A DNA stretch of 64,000 nucleotides from Pyrobaculum oguniense TE7. Its GTDB lineage: Archaea; Thermoproteota; Thermoprotei; Thermoproteales; Thermoproteaceae. Under the pieces are notes generated by a model that did no database searches, was not told the DNA's origin, and worked only from the letters and a program-made list of their open reading frames with translations. Each line of letters starts with the position of its first letter. The stretch's first letter is position 1. A program made the position numbers and the translations under genes. The stretch lies in assembly GCA_000247545.1 (NCBI GenBank), contig CP003316.1, positions 1,521,233 to 1,585,232 on the forward strand. Direction: 5' to 3'. This document shows positions 27,231 through 35,367 of this stretch, one piece after another.

Positions 27231-27252
27231 AATTATAGACTCTTTTTTAGAT

Positions 27253-27518
27253 ATGGAGTGGGCGGCACACATTATCTTGAGGGCCTTCACGGCGTGGTCC
27301 CTAGTACCCCTCTGGAACCTCCCGATGGAGATGGAGGTATCTATGGGGCTCCTCTTCTCGAACTCCCTATTGGCATATACCTCCTTGCCCCCTATATACA
27401 TGGGGTACCTTTTGTCCAGAAGCTCCCTCTCCACTAGATCTAGGGCCGCCTCGTACCTGGGATGTATCGACTCATCGGCTAATAGGGTTACGTAAGTTAC
27501 CTTCCCAGCCGTCTTATA
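27253..27518 (-). pseudogene. 5' fragment of a P5C-type aldehyde dehydrogenase
   Basis: Reverse-strand reading gives DESIHPRYEAALDLVERELL, then KRYPMYIGGKEVY and EKRSPIDTSISIGRFQRGTR. This is the N-terminal end of aldehyde dehydrogenases of the pyrroline-5-carboxylate type. It stops shortly after HAVKALK, where a further 400 residues including the catalytic domain should follow. No proper start codon was found. It is a truncated gene relic at the left edge of the aromatic island. Confidence 0.6.
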
Positions 27519-27583
27519 TTTGCGTTCGTGATGTGCTTATATAGTAAATTCCGCGCGCTCACCCGTACAGCGCCTGGGCCAAC

Positions 27584-27598
27584 GTGCAATTGTTGCAC
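27584..27598. repeat. Inverted repeat, possible operator
   Basis: GTGCAA-TTG-TTGCAC is a perfect 6-bp inverted repeat with a 3-bp centre, about 40 bp before the DsrE-like gene. It could be a regulator site. The short length means chance cannot be excluded. Confidence 0.3.
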
Positions 27599-27636
27599 TT
27601 ATCGAGGGCCTTATAGGGATAGGTCGTCGGTAGGCC

Positions 27637-28101
27637 ATGGAACAAGAGAGGAAATTGGGGATAGTAGTTCAGTCGGGCGCGGCGAATAGGATATGTTGCG
27701 TCGTCGTGTACACCGCTGCGGCGCTCGCCTCTGGCTGGAAGGTGGTCCTCCACCTGGTGAACGAGGGCTTGGTGGCCTTCAGGAAGGACACGGCCAAGAG
27801 GGTGTGGTCCAGCCTCGATCCGAAGGACTTCAGCCTCTACCCTTCATACTACGCCCCTCATGTGGCAGTCTTCTTGAAAAACGTCCAGGAGATGATCGCG
27901 TCGGGCAAGTTCAAGGATTGGCCCGAAATGCTTGCGGAGCTCAAGAGGCTACATCCCGATAAACTCAAGATCTACGCGTGCCCGTTGGCCGCGGCCACAT
28001 ACGGCATCAAGAAGGAGGATCTGCTCGATATAGTGGACGACATAAGAGGCGCGGAGTCGTTCCTCGAGGAGGTATATCCCGGCGTGGTCATGGTCTTCTA
28101 A
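27637..28101 (+). CDS. DsrE/F-like protein
   Basis: This 154-residue soluble protein has the DsrE-like alpha/beta fold: LGIVVQSGAANRICCVVVYT as the first strand and loop, GWKVVLHLVNEGLVAF, and KLKIYACPLAAATYGIKKED with the conserved Cys region. The family includes sulfur-relay proteins and uncharacterised peroxiredoxin-like relatives. It is a separate gene at the left end of the aromatic island; its role there is unknown. Confidence 0.65.
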   Translation: MEQERKLGIVVQSGAANRICCVVVYTAAALASGWKVVLHLVNEGLVAFRKDTAKRVWSSLDPKDFSLYPSYYAPHVAVFLKNVQEMIASGKFKDWPEMLAELKRLHPDKLKIYACPLAAATYGIKKEDLLDIVDDIRGAESFLEEVYPGVVMVF

Positions 28102-28214
28102 ACTCGGCAATCCGCCCTTTTAGTTCGCCTTCATCAATCGATGAGTTTAGATGGGAATAAGGGTCTCGTTGTGTATACAGCTCGCAAAATATATTATGCT
28201 GGTGTATCATTGTC

Positions 28215-28616
28215 ATGGACTTCGAGGTCGTCGTGGAGGCCGTCAGAAGGGGTGTAGAGAGGGCAACTGTCATGGGGATTAAGGTGGCCATAGCCGTCGT
28301 GGATGGAGGCGGACTTCCCGTCCTTGTATATAGAATGGCTGGCTCGTACCAGTTTACCCACGACGTGGCGCTCAGAAAGGCCATCACCGCAGCCTATTTC
28401 AAAAGGGCGACAGGGGAGCTCGCCGAGAGGGCCGCGCAGAACCTCCCGCTGTATCTCGGCTTGACCATACACGAGGGGCTTATCTTCGGGAAGGGAGGAC
28501 TGCCCGTCTTCAAAGACGGAGCCCTAGTCGCGGCCGTGGGCGTCAGCGGGGGGACCGGCGATCAAGACGAGGAAGTTGCTAAGGTCGTGGCAGAGGCCTT
28601 GCAGCGATCCCTCTAG
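28215..28616 (+). CDS. GlcG/HbpS-family protein (DUF336)
   Basis: This 133-residue protein shows the family layout: IKVAIAVVDGGGLPVLVYRM, AITAAYFKRATGELAE, LPVFKDGALVAAVGVSGGTG, QDEEVAKVVAEAL. Members bind heme or small molecules and often sit beside genes for aromatic or glycolate metabolism, but the reaction is unclear. It ends convergently with the IMPase-like gene, overlapping by four bases. A TATA-like AAATATATTA sits about 24 bp before the ATG. Confidence 0.8.
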   Translation: MDFEVVVEAVRRGVERATVMGIKVAIAVVDGGGLPVLVYRMAGSYQFTHDVALRKAITAAYFKRATGELAERAAQNLPLYLGLTIHEGLIFGKGGLPVFKDGALVAAVGVSGGTGDQDEEVAKVVAEALQRSL

Positions 28617-29368
28617 GCAAGCCCCGCCCGAGCCGCGGCGATATCGGCGAGGCTGGATTCGCCGGCTACGACGGAGACCCTCAGGCCCTTGGTTCTCACA
28701 TATGCCTTGAACTTCTTGTTATGCCTCCCGAACACCAGCGCCGGGGCTACGTCCCATACGCCCAGCCTATATCTGAGGTCCAAAAACAACGCGACCCTCC
28801 CGAGGGCCGCTAGGAGGGCCGAGTATGTGGCACAGCCCAAGCTCCTCGCCTTCAGTCCCAGCACCCTGGGGATCTCCAACTGGATCTGGGGATAGTCCCT
28901 CCCCAGCTCCACCAAGGCGACGGAGGAGCCGTCGGTTATCGGTAACGGAGACCCGTTGAGGAAGACGCCCTCCGCAGACGCCGTGAACACTTCGTCGGTT
29001 TTGGGCAACGCGATCACGGCTACCTCTAAATCGGCGAGATCGCCGGACTTATACCTACCTCCGGCCAGCGCCACCGCGAATAGGGGGATTCCGGCGAAGA
29101 AGTTCTCACTGCCGTCTAGGGGGTCGAGATAGATTACGTGGCGCTCGTCTCCCCACCTCACCTCCCCCGATTCCTCGGCTATAACAAGCGCTCCCTCCGG
29201 GAACTCCTCCCTCAACGCCCGCAGAGCTGCCTCCTCAGCCTCCGCGTCCGCCGCCTTGGTCACGTCCACGTCGCCCCTCCTCACCACAACGTCGCCTCCC
29301 CCCTCTTCGTACCTCCTCAACACGACGGCCTTGGTCCTCTCGGCAACTCTCAACAGTTTTGCCAACAT
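28613..29368 (-). CDS. Inositol-monophosphatase-family phosphatase
   Basis: This 251-residue protein of the Li-sensitive, Mg-dependent phosphatase fold has GDVDVTKAADAEAE, IAEESGE, LDPLDGSENFFAGIPLFAVA (metal-binding DxxDG) and LGVWDVAPALVF (second metal Asp). Archaeal relatives act on inositol phosphate or fructose 1,6-bisphosphate. Here it overlaps by 19 bases the 3' end of a phenylphosphate-synthase-like gene in the same orientation. A role in removing phosphate from an aromatic phosphate is therefore possible but unproven. Confidence 0.8.
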   Translation of the reverse strand: MLAKLLRVAERTKAVVLRRYEEGGGDVVVRRGDVDVTKAADAEAEEAALRALREEFPEGALVIAEESGEVRWGDERHVIYLDPLDGSENFFAGIPLFAVALAGGRYKSGDLADLEVAVIALPKTDEVFTASAEGVFLNGSPLPITDGSSVALVELGRDYPQIQLEIPRVLGLKARSLGCATYSALLAALGRVALFLDLRYRLGVWDVAPALVFGRHNKKFKAYVRTKGLRVSVVAGESSLADIAAARAGLA

Positions 29369-31098
29369 AGGACCTCCACCACCCCCCTCCCCCCGTCAAC
29401 CCTCACCTTTGCGCCGTCCCTCAACACCTTAGTGGCGTTGCCCGTGCCCACTACTGCGGGTACGCCGTATTCCCTGGCCAAAATCGCCGCGTGGGACATC
29501 ACGCCGCCTGAATCGGTCACCACTGCGGCCGCCTGAGACAACAGAGGGGCCCAAGTTGGCGCGATTGTGGGGGCCACGATGACCACGCCGCTCCTCACCT
29601 TGGCGAAATCGTCGTACCCCCTCACCACTACAACAAACCCCTCAGCGACTCCCGGCGAGGCGCCCACGCCGACTAGTCCCCTTCCGCCGTCTCCCCCTCC
29701 TATTCGATGCAACATGGCCAAGTTGGAGTCCCGTACCGCCGACGGCAACGCCCCTAGATACGGCGCCGTGGTCTCCCGCGAAAGCGCCTTGAGAAACTCC
29801 TCCCTCCTCCTGGCGACTCTCCCCCACCAGTGCTTGCCCACGGGGCTCCTCCCCGATGCCCACACAGTGGCCGCCTCCAGAAGTGCTTGCATCACCTCAA
29901 ACCAGTTCAAGTACCATATATCATCCTCCGACGCCAGGACCCCCCATTTGGCCAGAAGCCTGCCCACTTGATGTATCTTCTTGTAGCCCACCGAGAAGCC
30001 CCAGTTCTCCACGTAGAAGCTGTGCTCCTCTATATAGGGGTAGACCCTCCTAGCTACGTCGAGGTACTTCCAGAAGAGGTCTCTCAGATCCTCGGGGAGG
30101 AGCTGGGCGTAGCCGAGGGCGACGGCGTCGGGATCTGGTCTCGGCCGCTCGGGAGGCGGGCTACGTATGTAGTTCTTCAAAATCGCGAGGGGTATCTCGG
30201 GCCTCTCGTCCCATCTGGCGTCCGTGTGGAGCATGCCGCTGCCGGTCGACACATGGAAGTGTGCGAAAGACTCTCGCCACGCCGCCAGCCACTTGGCGCC
30301 GGCCTCGCCGGCGCCTGCTAAGGCTTTTTCTAGATCCTCCGGCGTCTCCGCCGACAGCACTAAGTCGCCTACGCCCAGCTCCCTCGCCAGCTTTGCGAGC
30401 TCCCTCAACGTCTTTTCGGGCAGCTCAACGTCTAGGGGGCGGCGTCCAGACATCATCAACGTGATGTGGTGGTCGGGGATATCGGGAAACACTGCCTTGC
30501 AGAAGCGGTAGAAGAAGTCATAGACGGCGTAGCCCAACATGAGCATCTCGTAATGCCTAAACCACAACCTCATCCACAGGGCGAGGAGCCTCATCCAGTT
30601 CTCCAAGAGGCGCTGGGGCGAGGGGTAGGCGCGGCTGTAGACGGCCTCGTCGGGCTCGTAGCCTTCTGGCAGCTCAAACTCAAGCGATTCCAGCTCCTTT
30701 ATTATCTCTAGGACCTCCCTCTTCCACTGCTCGTAGATAGAATCCCAGTTCTCGAGGTAGAAGCGTAGTCTCCTCTCAAACACCTCGGGGTCGCCCACCT
30801 TTCCCTCTTGGAAGGAGGTGCGGTAGGGCCTCCCCTTGACCATAATCGTGGCGCGCCCCCGGGAGGTGGGCATGGCGAAGACTCTGTTGTAGTAAGCCGA
30901 CTGCGTCATGTCCATCAGCATGACCGTGAGGGAGTAGTCCATCGGGTATAGGGGGCCGTCGCCGAAATGCACAGCGTCGTGGTACCAGAACCTTCCGTCC
31001 TCCTCGGCGACGAGATCGGCCGGCGGGTCAGCGAAAAGCTCCCTGATAGGCGTTTGGAAATACAAGTAGGGCCGCGCCTCAGAGGCGCACATGCACAT
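29350..31098 (-). CDS. PpsA-like phosphotransferase, second paralogue
   Basis: This 582-residue protein has an N-terminal region of about 460 residues that aligns in pattern with the PpsA-like protein at 35364-37220: FWYHDAVHFGD against FWYHDALHHYD, PDIPDHHITLMMSG against PDIPDQHIALMVAG, HSFYVENWGF against HNFYVEHWGH. The C-terminal swivelling domain carries the phosphohistidine GGVMSHAAILAREYGVPAVV, His at about 536. It has no ATP-binding domain and no neighbouring partner gene, so it may use PpsB at 34360-35367. The diverged substrate region suggests a different phenolic substrate. It overlaps the Rieske gene upstream by 20 bases. Confidence 0.75.
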   Translation of the reverse strand: MCMCASEARPYLYFQTPIRELFADPPADLVAEEDGRFWYHDAVHFGDGPLYPMDYSLTVMLMDMTQSAYYNRVFAMPTSRGRATIMVKGRPYRTSFQEGKVGDPEVFERRLRFYLENWDSIYEQWKREVLEIIKELESLEFELPEGYEPDEAVYSRAYPSPQRLLENWMRLLALWMRLWFRHYEMLMLGYAVYDFFYRFCKAVFPDIPDHHITLMMSGRRPLDVELPEKTLRELAKLARELGVGDLVLSAETPEDLEKALAGAGEAGAKWLAAWRESFAHFHVSTGSGMLHTDARWDERPEIPLAILKNYIRSPPPERPRPDPDAVALGYAQLLPEDLRDLFWKYLDVARRVYPYIEEHSFYVENWGFSVGYKKIHQVGRLLAKWGVLASEDDIWYLNWFEVMQALLEAATVWASGRSPVGKHWWGRVARRREEFLKALSRETTAPYLGALPSAVRDSNLAMLHRIGGGDGGRGLVGVGASPGVAEGFVVVVRGYDDFAKVRSGVVIVAPTIAPTWAPLLSQAAAVVTDSGGVMSHAAILAREYGVPAVVGTGNATKVLRDGAKVRVDGGRGVVEVLCWQNC

Positions 31099-31393
31099 CG
31101 CCGTCTACCACCTCAACGGGATACCGCCTTATGGGCGGCGCGGGCTTGCCCTCGACTGTGCCCTCGCCCGAGACGAGATCCCAGACGCCCCCGTGCATAG
31201 CGCAGAGGAGCATAGGCCTTCCCTCTCTGTTCAGGAATATCCTGCCGATAAAGCCGAGAGGCCACTTGGCGTGGGGACAAAGCGACTCGAACGCGTAGAC
31301 CGAGCCGCCGAGCCTCGCCACGGCGCAGTGTCTGTTCCCCGCCACCACCACCTTGGGCTTCTCGCTGAACTCCTCCAGCCTCCCCGCCCTCAT
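31079..31393 (-). CDS. Rieske-type [2Fe-2S] ferredoxin
   Basis: This 104-residue soluble protein has both cluster halves: SLCPHAKWPLG (Cys-x-His) and LLCAMHGGVWDLVSGEGT (Cys-x2-His). This is the small ferredoxin type that feeds electrons to oxygenases, not the anchored bc-complex type. It has no disulfide Cys pair, as expected for the oxygenase class. The upstream di-iron gene overlaps it by ATGA, so the two are almost certainly partners. Confidence 0.88.
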   Translation of the reverse strand: MRAGRLEEFSEKPKVVVAGNRHCAVARLGGSVYAFESLCPHAKWPLGFIGRIFLNREGRPMLLCAMHGGVWDLVSGEGTVEGKPAPPIRRYPVEVVDGDVHVRL

Positions 31394-32193
31394 CGCGAGG
31401 ACTCCGCCGCCTCTATCCTCTTGATCTTGGCAATAGTGGAGAGCTCCAGGGCCCCTACGGCGCAGTCCAGTATCTCAGCCCTCATCTCAGGAGTCGTAGC
31501 GTATTTGGCCCACACCCTCTCTGCGATGGTCCAGTGAAACGACTCATCGTCTTCGATTTCCCTGGAGAATTCCACCAGCATCCGGGTGGCGTCTCTATAC
31601 GGCTCTTTCCAGATCTCGGGGTTGAGGTGGGCGTTGTCTACAATCCCCTTGTGCTGAACGGTGGCGGTTAGCTCTACCGTCTGGAAGGCGCCCGTAAATT
31701 TGGCCTGGAAGTAGGGCTTTTCCAGCCGTTTCGTAGCGCATCTAAGCGGCCACTCGAAGAGGTCGGCCCATTCCTTTATGGGCTGGAAGTCCTCCATAGA
31801 GCCCCCGTACATCTTTAACACCTTTGTCCTAATGTAGAAATGCCTAGCCTCGTCAGAGACTTGGTGGGCGAAGACGTTTAAAAACTCGTCGTCTATGTAG
31901 TCTCTATATTCTGTAATGAGCTTGGCGAGCGCTGAGTTGGCCGCCCACTCGTTCCACGCCCCTTGTCTTGTCCAGAGAATTATGCCCTTAACGGTGGCGT
32001 TCCTAATCCAGAGGGCGCCCGTCTTGTAGTTGATTTCCAGTATGGGGTCGATGGTCGCCTTAAACCAGTCTATGAACTGGTACGAGTCGCGGAACTGGGC
32101 CAAGAAATCCAAGCTGGAGGCAGCCCTCTTGAGCTCATCGAAGACATACCGCTTTGACTCAAACTCTTCTCTGAGGATTTTTGCTATAGACAT
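31390..32193 (-). CDS. Di-iron oxygenase-like protein A
   Basis: This 267-residue all-helical protein has a full carboxylate-bridged di-iron ligand set: Glu82 (WNEWAAN), Glu115 and His118 (SDEARHFY), Glu174 (QTVELTA), Glu217 and His220 (EDDESFHW). The spacing E-33-ExxH-56-E-43-ExxH is that of bacterial multicomponent monooxygenases and related ferritin-like enzymes, but the protein is only half their size. It is coupled to a Rieske ferredoxin gene. Prediction: O2-activating subunit acting on an aromatic compound. Two paralogues lie at 44556 and 45394. A TATA box on this strand at 32214-32222 suits the ATG at 32193. Confidence 0.75.
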   Translation of the reverse strand: MSIAKILREEFESKRYVFDELKRAASSLDFLAQFRDSYQFIDWFKATIDPILEINYKTGALWIRNATVKGIILWTRQGAWNEWAANSALAKLITEYRDYIDDEFLNVFAHQVSDEARHFYIRTKVLKMYGGSMEDFQPIKEWADLFEWPLRCATKRLEKPYFQAKFTGAFQTVELTATVQHKGIVDNAHLNPEIWKEPYRDATRMLVEFSREIEDDESFHWTIAERVWAKYATTPEMRAEILDCAVGALELSTIAKIKRIEAAESSR

Positions 32194-32217
32194 AAAAAAT
32201 AATCTTAATATCTATTT

Positions 32218-32853
32218 TTAAGAATATTTTGAAATTACTTTAATTAATTCACAGAGGCTGTTATATATTTCGGCTATCTTGAAATCATGGCTGGTTCGGC
32301 CGTTAGTTATGCCGACGAACTTTACCCCGGCCGCCGTAGCCGAGGCCTCGTCCCACTCGCTATCCCCTATCATTACAGCATTCCTCGCGTTGATCCCAAG
32401 CCTCCTCAAGGCCACTAGCACGGGGTCGGGAAACGGCTTAGGCCTTATCCCCTCCTCTCTAGCAACCACCGCATCCGCCCTTATGCCAAATTTTTCCAAC
32501 ACGACGGCGGTGGCGCGGGGGCCCAACAACGTGACGATTGCCTTCTTATATCCCTCAGTCGCCCTCAAGAACTCGGCTAAACAAGGCATCGGCGCCGAGC
32601 GGACAGCGCCCTGCACCTCGTAGCGCTCTACCACCTCGTTGGCCATACGCCACGAGGGGGTTCCCGCAAGGGCGACGAGGGCGTCCATCGCCGCCTTCGT
32701 GCATTTGCCCCAGTAGGTTTTAGGCGTCTCGGCGCCTCGGGCAAGGCCCAGTCGTGACAGCTCCGCGTAGGCAGAGCAGTAGTCAACGTAGCTCTCTATA
32801 TCGACCAGGGTCCTGTCTAGGTCGAGCAGAAGCGCCGCCACGCCTACCACCAC
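32218..32853 (-). CDS. HAD-superfamily phosphatase (PGP-like)
   Basis: This 211-residue protein has all HAD motifs: ALLLDLDRTLVD (nucleophile and general acid Asp), IVTLLGP, the KPFPDPVLVAL lysine and VMIGDSEWDEASA. The helical cap lies between motifs I and II, as in phosphoglycolate phosphatases. It overlaps the end of the aldehyde dehydrogenase gene by ten bases, so it belongs to the aromatic operon. It could remove phosphate from an aromatic or other small phosphate. Confidence 0.8.
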   Translation of the reverse strand: MVVGVAALLLDLDRTLVDIESYVDYCSAYAELSRLGLARGAETPKTYWGKCTKAAMDALVALAGTPSWRMANEVVERYEVQGAVRSAPMPCLAEFLRATEGYKKAIVTLLGPRATAVVLEKFGIRADAVVAREEGIRPKPFPDPVLVALRRLGINARNAVMIGDSEWDEASATAAGVKFVGITNGRTSHDFKIAEIYNSLCELIKVISKYS

Positions 32854-34319
32854 CTTTGCATTACCACCTTGCGGTCAGTGAAGAAGTCCACGGCGTCTAC
32901 TTGGGCGTGCAACACGCCGAAGAAGGACTTCTTGCGGCCGCCGAACGGGAAGTGGGGGGTGGGCTGGGCTATGGCCATGTTTATGCCTATGTTGCCGGCG
33001 TTGACGCGCCTGGCGAATTCCCTGGCGTATTTGCCGCTTGATGTGAATATAGATGCGGCGTTGCCGTATTTAGTCGCGTTGGCGAACTGCACGGCCTCTT
33101 CGAAGTTCCTGGCGTATATTATGGGGAGCACGGGGCCGAAGACCTCCTCCTGCGCGATCTCCATGTCCATGTGAACCTCGTCGAGGACCGTGGGCCCCAT
33201 GTAGAAGCCCTCCGGATAAGCCTCCACCCGGTAGCCCCTTCCATCCACCAGTGGCTTCGCGCCCGCCTCCACGGCCCTCGTCACCATCCCCTCCACCCTC
33301 TGCTTGGAGGCCGAGGAAATGAGCGGGCCCATATCTGTATTGGGGTCAAGCTGGTAGCCCACCCTAATCTTCTTGACCCTCTCGACTATGTGTCTCTTGA
33401 ACTTCTCATAGGCCTCGCCCACTAGGATGAGGTTGCCGGGTGCCAGACAACGCTGGCCCGCCATCACGAAGAACCCCGTGGCTATATTCTCCACGGAGTT
33501 GGTCAAGTCGGCGTCTGGCATAACCACCACGGGGTTCTTAGCCCCGGCCCCCACGAGCGCCCTCTTCCCATGGGCGGCGGCCAAGGCGTACACCTTTTCC
33601 CCCACCTTGGTGGACCCCACGAAAGCAACACCTACGACCTCCGGGTGCTTGATCAAGGCCTCAGCCGTCGACCCGTCGCCGTGTATCACGTTGAAAACGC
33701 CCGGCGGGTAGCCCGCCTTCTGGAAGAGCTCGCCGAGAGCCGCCGCGGGTATGGGGTCTTGCTCGCTGGGCTTGAGGACGACTGTGTTGCCTAGAGTGAT
33801 GGCCAAGGGGATGAACCACTGGGGTATCATCACAGGGAAGTTAAACGGCGTAATGATGGCGAAGACGCCCAGCGGCTCCCTCACGGTCTCCATGTCTATT
33901 TCGGGCTCCGTGTTTGCGATATTCATCACCTTCTTCACGTCGGCCAGGAAATGGGGGGACGCGAGAGCCATGTCGATAGCCTCTAGGCCCCTCCTAAGCT
34001 CCCCCACGGCCTCCGCAACGGTCTTGCCCACGTTTTTGGCCACCACCTTGGCCAGCTCCTCCATATTCTGCTCGTACACAATCTTCAGCCTCACCAAGTA
34101 CTGTAGTCTCTCGTAGATGGGGAGCCTCGACCACTTCTCGAACGCCGAGGCGGCGGCCCTCACGGCGGCATCCACCTCCGACGTAGACGCCACCGGCACC
34201 TCCCCAATCCTACTACCGAGGCCGGGGTCGTATGTGGGGAGTCTTTTATCTCCCCCCACCTCGTATCTCCCGTCGATGAACATCGGCACTACGCCGTAAG
34301 AATCCCTCAGACTTATCAT
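32844..34319 (-). CDS. Aldehyde dehydrogenase, methylmalonate-semialdehyde type
   Basis: This 491-residue NAD-dependent enzyme has TPFNFPVMIPQWFIP, the cofactor loop FVGSTKVG, and catalytic Cys in VMAGQRCLAPGN. Instead of the general-base motif of ordinary aldehyde dehydrogenases it has GAGAKNPVVVMPDAD, like the GAKNH region of the CoA-acylating methylmalonate-semialdehyde dehydrogenases. The C terminus (HFPFGGRKKSFFGVLHAQ) also fits that group. It may turn a semialdehyde from ring cleavage into an acyl-CoA. It sits between pps genes and the HAD gene. Confidence 0.85.
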   Translation of the reverse strand: MISLRDSYGVVPMFIDGRYEVGGDKRLPTYDPGLGSRIGEVPVASTSEVDAAVRAAASAFEKWSRLPIYERLQYLVRLKIVYEQNMEELAKVVAKNVGKTVAEAVGELRRGLEAIDMALASPHFLADVKKVMNIANTEPEIDMETVREPLGVFAIITPFNFPVMIPQWFIPLAITLGNTVVLKPSEQDPIPAAALGELFQKAGYPPGVFNVIHGDGSTAEALIKHPEVVGVAFVGSTKVGEKVYALAAAHGKRALVGAGAKNPVVVMPDADLTNSVENIATGFFVMAGQRCLAPGNLILVGEAYEKFKRHIVERVKKIRVGYQLDPNTDMGPLISSASKQRVEGMVTRAVEAGAKPLVDGRGYRVEAYPEGFYMGPTVLDEVHMDMEIAQEEVFGPVLPIIYARNFEEAVQFANATKYGNAASIFTSSGKYAREFARRVNAGNIGINMAIAQPTPHFPFGGRKKSFFGVLHAQVDAVDFFTDRKVVMQRWW

Positions 34320-34359
34320 AAAGAGTCAGCTCCTCAGGAGTTAAAAATGATTAGGAAAA

Positions 34360-35367
34360 TTATTTACTCTTTATCGACATTAAAGTTCTCACTATATCTT
34401 TAATTATATCTCCCGAGCTCTCCCATTTGTGGACCGCCTTCTTGGACCACACGGTCTCCGGCCTGCTCTGCAGGACGTAGACGTCATCGCCGTAGGCCCA
34501 CTCGACGTCGACGGGATGTCCGTAATATCTCTCAAGCCTCATCACCACGTCGGCTATCCTCAACGCTTGCTCGTCCGTGAGGGAGGGCCTCGAGGTCTCA
34601 TCCGGGGGCAACTCCTCCTCGACCACGGCGCCATCCCTCAGCGCATATTTCTTGGTCTTCTGATCCGAGATAACCCTCTTGATGATCTCGCCCGTGACCT
34701 TGCTCACATAGAATCTGTCGGGCGTCACCTCGCCGGACACCACAGCCTCGCCTAGGCCCCAGCTGGACTCTATAGCGACCACGGACTTATCACCGGTGGT
34801 TGGGTTGAGGGAGAAGGCAACGCCGGCTGACACCGGGTCGATCAGCTTCTGGATCACGACTGCCATGAGCACCTTCGAGGGCGGGATCTTGTTGTCAAGC
34901 TTATATGAAACGGCTCTCTCCACAAAATTACTGGCCCACACCCGTTTTACATACGCCCGCACGTCGCTACCCCTAACGCCGAGGTAGGTGTCGTGGATAC
35001 CCGCGAAGCTGAAATCGGGGGAGTCCTCGTAGGTGGCTGACGATCTGACCGCCAGATAGTCGTCGAGGAACTCCTCCTCCACCCTCCGTAGGTGCTCGTC
35101 CAGCTCAGGCGGTATGTCGCCCGCCAGGATCCTCTCCCTTATCTCCGCAACTATGGAAAACGGGTTCCCCTCACCTCTGTCTAATCTGGCCACGAGCTTG
35201 TCCAGATTATTGTACTCGAGATAAGCTCTGTAAGCCTGTGACGTTACCACATATCCAGGTGGCACTCTGGCGCCTGCCGCGATGAGCTCGCCAAGCGAGG
35301 CGCCCTTGCCTCCCGCCAGAGCCACGTCGGTTCTCCTCAGCTCTGGGATAGGGATTAAGTATTTCAT
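34360..35367 (-). CDS. ppsB: Phenylphosphate synthase ATP-binding subunit (PpsB-like)
   Basis: This 335-residue protein starts at ATG 35367, which overlaps the stop of the PpsA-like gene (ATGA). It matches the N-terminal ATP-grasp domain of PEP synthases: LAGGKGASLGEL, AVRSSATYEDSPDFSFAGIH, VAFSLNPTTGDKSVVAIESS, WGLGEAVVSGEVTPDRF, PVDVEWAYGDDVYVLQSRPE. The size is that of PpsB of Thauera (about 40 kDa), which with PpsA uses ATP to make phenylphosphate, AMP and phosphate from phenol. It lacks the His domain, which is supplied by the upstream gene. PEP synthase is excluded by this split. Confidence 0.82.
   Translation of the reverse strand: MKYLIPIPELRRTDVALAGGKGASLGELIAAGARVPPGYVVTSQAYRAYLEYNNLDKLVARLDRGEGNPFSIVAEIRERILAGDIPPELDEHLRRVEEEFLDDYLAVRSSATYEDSPDFSFAGIHDTYLGVRGSDVRAYVKRVWASNFVERAVSYKLDNKIPPSKVLMAVVIQKLIDPVSAGVAFSLNPTTGDKSVVAIESSWGLGEAVVSGEVTPDRFYVSKVTGEIIKRVISDQKTKKYALRDGAVVEEELPPDETSRPSLTDEQALRIADVVMRLERYYGHPVDVEWAYGDDVYVLQSRPETVWSKKAVHKWESSGDIIKDIVRTLMSIKSK

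Noticed and set aside
27559-27753. Reverse frame ending DKCNNCTLAQALYG
   Set aside because: The Cys-x2-Cys end looks protein-like but the rest is antisense to the DsrE-like gene, and the Cys codons are produced by the inverted repeat.
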